From NCBI RefSeq assembly GCF_026343115.1, contig NZ_JAPEMC010000001.1, positions 4,173,501-4,237,500 on the forward strand: a DNA stretch of 64,000 nt, read 5' to 3'. Under the pieces are notes generated by a model. It was given only the letters and a program-made list of their open reading frames with translations. It had not been told where the DNA came from and did no database searches. Positions 58,872 through 64,000 of this stretch are shown here, in pieces (within the stretch, counting starts at the first letter, position 1; each line of letters begins with the position of its first letter). A program made the position numbers and the translations under genes. Origin of the DNA: Streptomyces sp. NBC_00102 (lineage in GTDB: Bacteria > Actinomycetota > Actinomycetes > Streptomycetales > Streptomycetaceae).

Positions 58872-59444
58872 ATGGCGCGCACCAGGCTCACGCCTGAACG
58901 CGAGAGCGAGCTGTTCGCGGCGGTCCTCGACCTGCTCCGCGAGGTCGGCTACGACGCCCTGACCATGGACGCCGTCGCGGCCCGCACCCACTCCAGCAAG
59001 GCGACCCTCTACCGCCAGTGGGGGAGCAAGCCCGAGCTGGTGGTGACAGCGATGCGGCACAACAAGCCGGTGCGGCTGGCCGACATCGACACGGGTTCGG
59101 TGCGGGGAGACTTCCTCGCCGTCGTGACCCGTACCGACGACTGTCGCATGGAACAGGACTCCGCACTGATGCGGGGCCTGAGCCGGGCCGTCCACGACAA
59201 CCCCGATCTGCACCAGGCCCTGCGCGAACTGCTGGTCGAACCGGAGCTCTCCGGTCTCGCCGCACTGCTGCGCAGGGGTGTCGAGCGGGGTGAGCTGAAT
59301 CCGGACAATCCGGCGCTCAAATACGTACCCCACATGCTGATCGGCGCGTTCGCCGCCCGGCAGCTGGTCGACGGCCGCCCCGTCGACCAGGCCTTCCTCC
59401 TCGAATATGTCGACTCCGTGGTCTTCCAGGCTCTCGGCGTCTGA
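58872..59444 (+). CDS. TetR-family regulator
   Basis: A 190-residue TetR protein. The HTH spans about 12-55 with LTMDAVAARTHSSKATLYRQ and WGSKPEL. The C-terminal domain resembles TetR_C types of MMPL-linked regulators. It is 123 nt upstream of the MMPL gene on the same strand and has its own dyad at 58810, so it probably represses both. Confidence 0.87.
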   Translation: MARTRLTPERESELFAAVLDLLREVGYDALTMDAVAARTHSSKATLYRQWGSKPELVVTAMRHNKPVRLADIDTGSVRGDFLAVVTRTDDCRMEQDSALMRGLSRAVHDNPDLHQALRELLVEPELSGLAALLRRGVERGELNPDNPALKYVPHMLIGAFAARQLVDGRPVDQAFLLEYVDSVVFQALGV

Positions 59445-59567
59445 CGTCCCCGGCCGCTTCCCCCGGCGGTCCGCTCCCCACCGCTCCACCTGACACGCCG
59501 CTCTCGTCGTCGGGCTGGTTCCTCATGCCGAATTTCCCGCACACGACTTGACCGGGAGTCCGCCTCC

Positions 59568-61793
59568 GTGGCCACATTCCTTTACAAAATCGGGCGCCTC
59601 GCGTTCCGCAAGCGGGGCTACGTCGCCCTCATCTGGGTCGCCCTGCTGGCCATCGCCGGCGTCGGTGCCGCCACCGCGGCCACCCCTGCGGCCAGTTCCT
59701 TCTCCATACCGGGCACGGAGGCGCAGAAGGCCTTCGACCTGCTGGACCAGCGCTTCCCCGCCTCCCACGCCGACGGCGCCACCGCCCGGGTCGTCTTCCA
59801 GGTCCCGGACGGGCAGAAGATGGCCGACCCGGCCAACAAGGCCGAGGTCGAGAAGATCGTCGGTGAGCTGAAGAGCGGCTCCGACCAGGTCGCCTCGGTG
59901 ACCGACCCGTTCACGGCCAACGCCGTCAGCAAGGACGGTTCGACCGCGTACATCACGGTCTCCTACGACGCCGCGTCCACCAGCCTCACCGACGAGACCA
60001 AGGAAGCCCTGCAGAAGGCGGGCGACCACGCCGAGAAGGGCGGGATGACCGTCGCGCTCGGTGGTGACGCGCTCGAAGCGGGCGCCGAAGGCGGCGCCAC
60101 CGAGGTCATCGGAATCGTCCTCGCCGGAGTGGTGCTCGTCGTCACCCTGGGTTCGCTGGTGGCCGCAGGCCTTCCGCTGCTGACCGCGATCGTCGGCGTC
60201 GGCATCGGCGTCGCCTCGATCACGGCACTCGCGAACGCGCTGGATCTCGGCACCACCACCTCCACCCTCGCGATGATGATCGGCCTCGCGGTCGGCATCG
60301 ACTACGCGCTCTTCATCGTCTCCCGCTACCGGGCCGAACTGGCCGAGGGACGGGAGCGCGAGGAAGCCGCCGGACGAGCGGTCGGCACCGCCGGCTCCGC
60401 CGTCGTCTTCGCCGGGCTGACCGTCGTCATCGCCCTCGCGGGCCTCTCCGTCGTCAACGTGCCCATGCTCACCAAGATGGGCCTCGCCGCCGCCGGCACG
60501 GTCGTCGTCGCCGTCCTCATCGCCCTCACTCTGGTCCCCGCCCTGATGGGCTTCGCGGGCAAGCGGATCATGGGCCGTAAGGCGCGCAACGCCGCGGCCG
60601 CCGCGAACCGTCCCGACGCCAAGCCGAACGGCGGGACCCGCTGGGCCCGGTTCGTGCTGCGCCGCCCGTTGTGGGTCCTGGTGGTCGGTGTCCTCGGCCT
60701 CGGTGCCATCGCGCTGCCGGCCACCTCGCTGGAGATGGGCCTGCCGGACGACGGCTCCCAGCCCAAGAGCACCACGCAGCGCCAGGCGTACGACATGCTG
60801 TCGGACGGTTTCGGTCCCGGCTTCAACGGGCCGCTGATGGTCGTCGTCGACACCCAGCACAGTTCGGACGGCAAGACCGCCGTGAAGCAGGTCTCCGACG
60901 AGATCGAGTCCCTCGGTCATGTCACCGCCGTCACCCCGGCCGTGTTCAACCCCGCCGGTGACACCGCGACGATCACCGTCATCCCGAAGGACCGGCCCAG
61001 CTCGGCCGGTACCGAGGAGCTCGTGCACTCGATCCGCGACGCGGGTGAGCACATCAAGAGCGACACCGGCGCCGAGGTCCTGGTCACCGGGGCCACCGCG
61101 ATGAACATCGACTTCTCGCAGAGGATGAACGACGCCCTGATCCCGTATCTGGGGCTCGTCGTCGGCCTGGCCTTCCTCCTCCTGATCCTGGTCTTCCGCT
61201 CGATCCTCGTCCCGCTGAAGGCGGCCCTCGGCTTCCTGCTCTCGGTCGTGGCGGCGCTCGGCGCGGTCGTCGCGGTCTTCCAGTGGGGCTGGCTCGCCTC
61301 CCTGCTGGGCGTGGAGACGACCGGCCCGATCATGTCGATGATGCCGATCTTCATGGTCGGTGTGGTCTTCGGCCTGGCCATGGACTACGAGGTCTTCCTC
61401 GTCACCCGGATGCGGGAGGCGTTCGTCCACGGCGAGACCCCGCACCAGGCGATCGAGACGGGCTTCAAGCACGGGGCCCGTGTGGTCACGGCGGCGGCGG
61501 TCATCATGATGGCGGTCTTCGGCGGCTTCATCGGTGCCACCGAGTCGATGATCAAGATGATCGGTTTCGGTCTCGCGATCGCCGTCTTCTTCGACGCCTT
61601 CGTGGTCCGCATGGCGATCGTCCCGGCCGTGCTCGCCCTGCTGGGCAAGCGCGCCTGGTGGCTCCCGCGCTGGCTGGACCGCGTCCTGCCGAACGTCGAC
61701 GTCGAGGGCGAGGGCCTGCGCAAGCACCTCCCGGCCGACGAGCGCGACGGCGGCGGCCCGGCCGGCGACGCACGCGAGCTGAGCAGGGTCTGA
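59568..61793 (+). CDS. MMPL-family RND transporter
   Basis: A 741-residue protein from GTG 59568. Twelve membrane helices are visible in two halves, each with a large periplasmic loop (about 40-190 and 390-530). MMPL landmarks are GLAVGIDYALFIVSRYR in the first half and GLAMDYEVFLVTRMREA in the second, with the proton-relay Asp-Tyr pairs. It exports hydrophobic molecules, lipids or drugs. The TetR just upstream is its probable regulator. Ends with a strong hairpin at 61922. Confidence 0.9.
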   Translation: MATFLYKIGRLAFRKRGYVALIWVALLAIAGVGAATAATPAASSFSIPGTEAQKAFDLLDQRFPASHADGATARVVFQVPDGQKMADPANKAEVEKIVGELKSGSDQVASVTDPFTANAVSKDGSTAYITVSYDAASTSLTDETKEALQKAGDHAEKGGMTVALGGDALEAGAEGGATEVIGIVLAGVVLVVTLGSLVAAGLPLLTAIVGVGIGVASITALANALDLGTTTSTLAMMIGLAVGIDYALFIVSRYRAELAEGREREEAAGRAVGTAGSAVVFAGLTVVIALAGLSVVNVPMLTKMGLAAAGTVVVAVLIALTLVPALMGFAGKRIMGRKARNAAAAANRPDAKPNGGTRWARFVLRRPLWVLVVGVLGLGAIALPATSLEMGLPDDGSQPKSTTQRQAYDMLSDGFGPGFNGPLMVVVDTQHSSDGKTAVKQVSDEIESLGHVTAVTPAVFNPAGDTATITVIPKDRPSSAGTEELVHSIRDAGEHIKSDTGAEVLVTGATAMNIDFSQRMNDALIPYLGLVVGLAFLLLILVFRSILVPLKAALGFLLSVVAALGAVVAVFQWGWLASLLGVETTGPIMSMMPIFMVGVVFGLAMDYEVFLVTRMREAFVHGETPHQAIETGFKHGARVVTAAAVIMMAVFGGFIGATESMIKMIGFGLAIAVFFDAFVVRMAIVPAVLALLGKRAWWLPRWLDRVLPNVDVEGEGLRKHLPADERDGGGPAGDARELSRV

Positions 61794-61921
61794 CGGCCCC
61801 GCTCCTCCTCGACGGCCGCCGGGCCCACCGGCCCGGCGGCCCCCCAGAACTCCGGAGCCGCGCCTGAGCGGGGCGCGGTACCGGATGCTCCGGCGCCTGT
61901 GGGGACGGGTTCCGGTGCGAC

Positions 61922-61956
61922 GACAAGCCCCCGTGCGAGCGGCACGGGGGCTTGTC
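61922..61956. terminator. Perfect-stem bidirectional terminator
   Basis: Fifteen-base perfect arms GACAAGCCCCCGTGC and GCACGGGGGCTTGTC flank a GAGCG loop, followed by a T-rich stretch. It ends the MMPL gene. A second structure of tandem GTACCC/GGGTAC units follows (about 61971-62006) toward the convergent SsgA-like gene. Confidence 0.75.
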
Positions 61957-62012
61957 TTTGTCGTCGTACTCGTACCCGTACCCGTACCCGTAGTGCGTAC
62001 GGGTACGGGGGC

Positions 62013-62372
62013 TCAGCGCCCGGCGGCGGCGGGCGGGGCGGTCTTCGCGCGGGTGCGGTCCAGGAAGCGCTGGAGCGCCGCGTTCTCGATCTGGAATACC
62101 TCGACCCCGCCTCCGCCGGCCGAGTGCAGCTCCAGCATCAACTGCGCCCGCCCGGCGGGCCAGAGGCGTACCTCGCCGCTCTCGACCGGGGCGTTCATGC
62201 CGTCCTCCAGGAGTTCGCGGCCGAGCGCCCAGTCGGCGCCGCCGTCGAAGACGAGGTGGACGGTGCCGGGGTCGACGTCGGCGTCGTAGCGCAGGTCGAC
62301 CGGGACCGGGCGCGTGAGCGGGCCGTCGGTGATGAGACGGGCCCGGGTGTGTTCTTCGATCACGGGAGACAT
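62013..62372 (-). CDS. SsgA-like sporulation/cell-division protein (SALP)
   Basis: A 119-residue SALP. The pattern is VPVDLRYDADVDPGTVHLVF, WALGRELLEDGMNAPVESGE, VRLWPAG and FQIENAALQRFLDRT, matching the SsgA/SsgB fold that guides septum placement and peptidoglycan remodelling in sporulation. ATG 62372 has AGGAGGAG 7 nt upstream. It is not clearly SsgB, and which of SsgC to SsgG it is cannot be told. Divergent from the nickel/cobalt transporter. Confidence 0.82.
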   Translation of the reverse strand: MSPVIEEHTRARLITDGPLTRPVPVDLRYDADVDPGTVHLVFDGGADWALGRELLEDGMNAPVESGEVRLWPAGRAQLMLELHSAGGGGVEVFQIENAALQRFLDRTRAKTAPPAAAGR

Positions 62373-62458
62373 CGGCCGACTCCTCCTGTTATTAACACTT
62401 TGCAATCTAATGTCCCATATTTCACGGCGCGTGCGCGGTCCGTAAATGTAGGGGATGC

Positions 62459-62483
62459 GCTCTTGCGCATGGTTTGCAAGAGC
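62459..62483. promoter_or_regulatory. Nur-like nickel box before cbiM
   Basis: Arms GCTCTTGC and GCAAGAGC form a perfect dyad around 9 nt. Within it, TTGCGC-N5-TTGCAA (62463-62479) fits the published Streptomyces Nur box (tTGCaa-N5-ttGCAA). It lies 104 nt before the transporter start. Confidence 0.6.
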
Positions 62484-62586
62484 ACCCTATGATGGGTGGG
62501 TTCTGGTCGCTGCCGGGCGCACACCGCTGCCCGCGCCCAGGTCGGACGTCCACATCCCGCCGACCCCGCAGAAGCGGAGCCCACCC

Positions 62587-63660
62587 ATGCATGTACCCGA
62601 CGGTTTCATCAACGCACCTGTCTCCGTGGCCACCGGTGTCGTCGCCGCGGGCGCCGTCGCGGTCAGCCTGCGCGGTGCCCGCCGCGAACTGGGTGAACGC
62701 ACCGCCCCGCTCGCCGGGCTGATGGCCGCCTTCATCTTCGCCGTGCAGATGCTGAACTTCCCGGTCGCCGCCGGCACCAGCGGGCATCTCCTCGGCGGGG
62801 CGCTGGCCGCGATACTCGTCGGGCCCTACACCGGGGTCCTCTGCGTCACCGTGGTGCTGCTGATGCAGGGCATCCTGTTCGCGGACGGCGGCCTCACCGC
62901 CCTCGGCGTCAACATCACGGACATGGGCGTCGTCACCACCGTCGTCGGTTACGTGGTGTTCCGTCTGCTGATGCGGGCCCTGCCGCGCCGCCGGTCCACC
63001 GTCACGGTCGCCTCCTTCGTCGCCGCGCTGGTCTCCGTGCCCGCCGCCGCCGTCGCCTTCACGCTCATGTACTGGATCGGCGGCACCACCGACATCCCCA
63101 TCGGCGAGGTCTTCAAGGCGATGGTCGGGATCCACGTCCTCATCGGCATCGGTGAGGCGGTCATCACCGCCGCCACGGTCGGCGCCGTCATCGCGGTCCG
63201 CCCCGACCTGGTGCACGGTGCCAAGGGCTTCGCCGCGCCGCTCAAGCTCCGCGTGGACGGGCAGCTGATCGACGCGGCCCCCGCCGCGAAGCCTGCCGTC
63301 GGCGTCGCGACCCGCTCCACGCGCGGTCTGCTGGCCGGCGGCCTGCTCACCGCGCTCGTGCTGGCCGGTGTCGTCTCGTACTACGCCTCCTCCAGCCCCG
63401 ACGGACTGGAGAAGGTCGCCACCGACAAGGGCATCGACCGGAACGTCGAGGAGCACGCCTCCGCCGACTCCCCGCTCGCCGACTACGGCGTCAAGGACGT
63501 GGACGACGCCCGCCTCTCCGGCGGCCTCGCCGGGGTCATCGGCGTCGGTGTCACCGTCGTCGTGGGCGGCACGGTGTTCTGGGTGATCCGCCGCCGCCGG
63601 GACGACGGCGCCGACGTGACCGCCGCAGGGGCAGCCGCCCCGCTCGCCGAGAAGGTCTGA
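62587..63660 (+). CDS. ECF-type Ni/Co transporter component CbiM with fused CbiN-like PDGLE domain
   Basis: A 357-residue membrane protein. The CbiM N-terminus starts MHVPDGFINAPVS, whose His2 and the N-terminal amine bind the metal, and HLLGGALAAILVGPYTG follows. Six to seven helices run to about 220. The PDGLEKVATDKGI motif near 280 is the CbiN-like domain with one more helix. The substrate is Ni(II) or Co(II); the Nur-like box argues for nickel. ATG 62587. CbiQ follows by 9 nt. Confidence 0.88.
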   Translation: MHVPDGFINAPVSVATGVVAAGAVAVSLRGARRELGERTAPLAGLMAAFIFAVQMLNFPVAAGTSGHLLGGALAAILVGPYTGVLCVTVVLLMQGILFADGGLTALGVNITDMGVVTTVVGYVVFRLLMRALPRRRSTVTVASFVAALVSVPAAAVAFTLMYWIGGTTDIPIGEVFKAMVGIHVLIGIGEAVITAATVGAVIAVRPDLVHGAKGFAAPLKLRVDGQLIDAAPAAKPAVGVATRSTRGLLAGGLLTALVLAGVVSYYASSSPDGLEKVATDKGIDRNVEEHASADSPLADYGVKDVDDARLSGGLAGVIGVGVTVVVGGTVFWVIRRRRDDGADVTAAGAAAPLAEKV

Positions 63661-63669
63661 GGCGCCTCC

Positions 63670-64000
63670 ATGGGCGCCGGCCACGCGCACCGTCTCTACC
63701 GGCACGGGCACTCGCCCGTCCACCGGCTCCCCCCGCACTGCAAACTCGCCGCCGTCTTCTGCTTCGTCCTCGTCGTGGTCTCCACCCCGCGCGAGGCGGT
63801 GTGGGCGTTCGCGCTGTACGCCGTGCTTCTCGCGGCCGTCGCGGCGGCGGCCCGGATGCCGGCCGGGTACCTGCTGAAGCGCCTCGTCATCGAGGTGCCG
63901 TTCGTGGCGTTCGCGCTGCTCATGCCGTTCTTCGTACCGGGTGAGCGGACCGAGTTCCTCGGTCTGCACCTGAGCGTGGCCGGCCTCTGGGGCGCCTGGA
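63670..64000 (+). CDS. cbiQ: ECF transporter transmembrane subunit CbiQ (cut by window edge)
   Basis: The first 110 residues from ATG 63670. The HSPVHRLPPHCKLAAVFCFV opening is the CbiQ/EcfT start and two to three membrane helices follow. It forms the T-component that couples CbiM to the ATPase, probably encoded next by CbiO outside the window. Confidence 0.85.
   Translation, partial: MGAGHAHRLYRHGHSPVHRLPPHCKLAAVFCFVLVVVSTPREAVWAFALYAVLLAAVAAAARMPAGYLLKRLVIEVPFVAFALLMPFFVPGERTEFLGLHLSVAGLWGAW

Noticed and set aside
54976..58962. Long plus-strand frame of 1,328 residues opposite the tricorn gene
   Set aside because: It is the antisense of the tricorn protease, with Arg/Pro/Val-rich low-quality protein and no ribosome site. 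The minus-strand frame has clear domain motifs.
62406..62586. Cobalamin riboswitch before cbiM
   Set aside because: I found no B12-box-like sequence or long leader fold. A Nur-like dyad explains the region better.

Overview
This is a high-GC (about 72% by eye) actinobacterial chromosome segment. Strong GC bias at third codon positions, frequent GTG starts, ATGA/GTGA start-stop overlaps, an HrdD-type sigma factor, an SsgA-like protein and SepX/GlpR all point to Streptomyces. All calls come from reading the sequence and from memory of protein families. No database search was run.

Left end (1-6855, minus strand): a RiPP cluster that I read as daptide type. It has two small hydrophobic precursor peptides that both end in Ala-Thr, an Fe-ADH-fold dehydrogenase, a class III aminotransferase, a SAM methyltransferase, a recognition-type protein and a luciferase-like flavin/F420 oxidoreductase. 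The five enzyme genes overlap by 1-8 nt. An ABC ATPase runs off the left edge, so export and protease genes probably lie outside the window.

7242-13118: a GntR-controlled aromatic catabolic block with GalB-like hydratase, 4-carboxy-4-hydroxy-2-oxoadipate aldolase, PrpF/GalD-like tautomerase, a type I extradiol dioxygenase and an AAHS-type transporter. Matching TTGTTGACAA operators sit before gntR and before the transporter.

13237-21910: secreted M6 metalloprotease, TetR plus 14-TM exporter, MarR opposite a LigB/DODA-type dioxygenase, a PAT-like acetyltransferase, hrdD with a SigR-type promoter, and a duplicated-domain hypothetical protein. 22389-27728: a five-gene respiratory-looking molybdopterin oxidoreductase operon (NarI-like b subunit, bis-MGD catalytic subunit, 4Fe-4S subunit, Rieske subunit, small membrane subunit).

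27773-43324: mostly core genes, namely SAF protein, MTA phosphorylase, FmdB, MFS, K+/H+ antiporter, penicillin acylase, 5-formyl-THF cyclo-ligase, galU, glp/moeA, moaC, mog, GNAT and sepX/glpR. The galU-to-sepX run joins molybdenum-cofactor-like genes to a cell-division module. A tRNA-Ala(CGC) follows at 43466. Just behind it is a 47-bp direct repeat (second copy 1.3 kb on), then a patch of less GC-biased accessory genes including a BRCT-domain protein and a Cys-rich protein (43540-46829).

47066-64000: ECF41 sigma factor with its own promoter motif and leader ORF, GNAT, exonuclease III, MerR opposite a mymA-lipR-sadH-like operon, CsbD-like protein, tricorn protease, TetR plus MMPL transporter, SsgA-like protein, and an ECF-type transporter (CbiM/CbiQ) behind a Nur-like nickel box, cut by the right edge.
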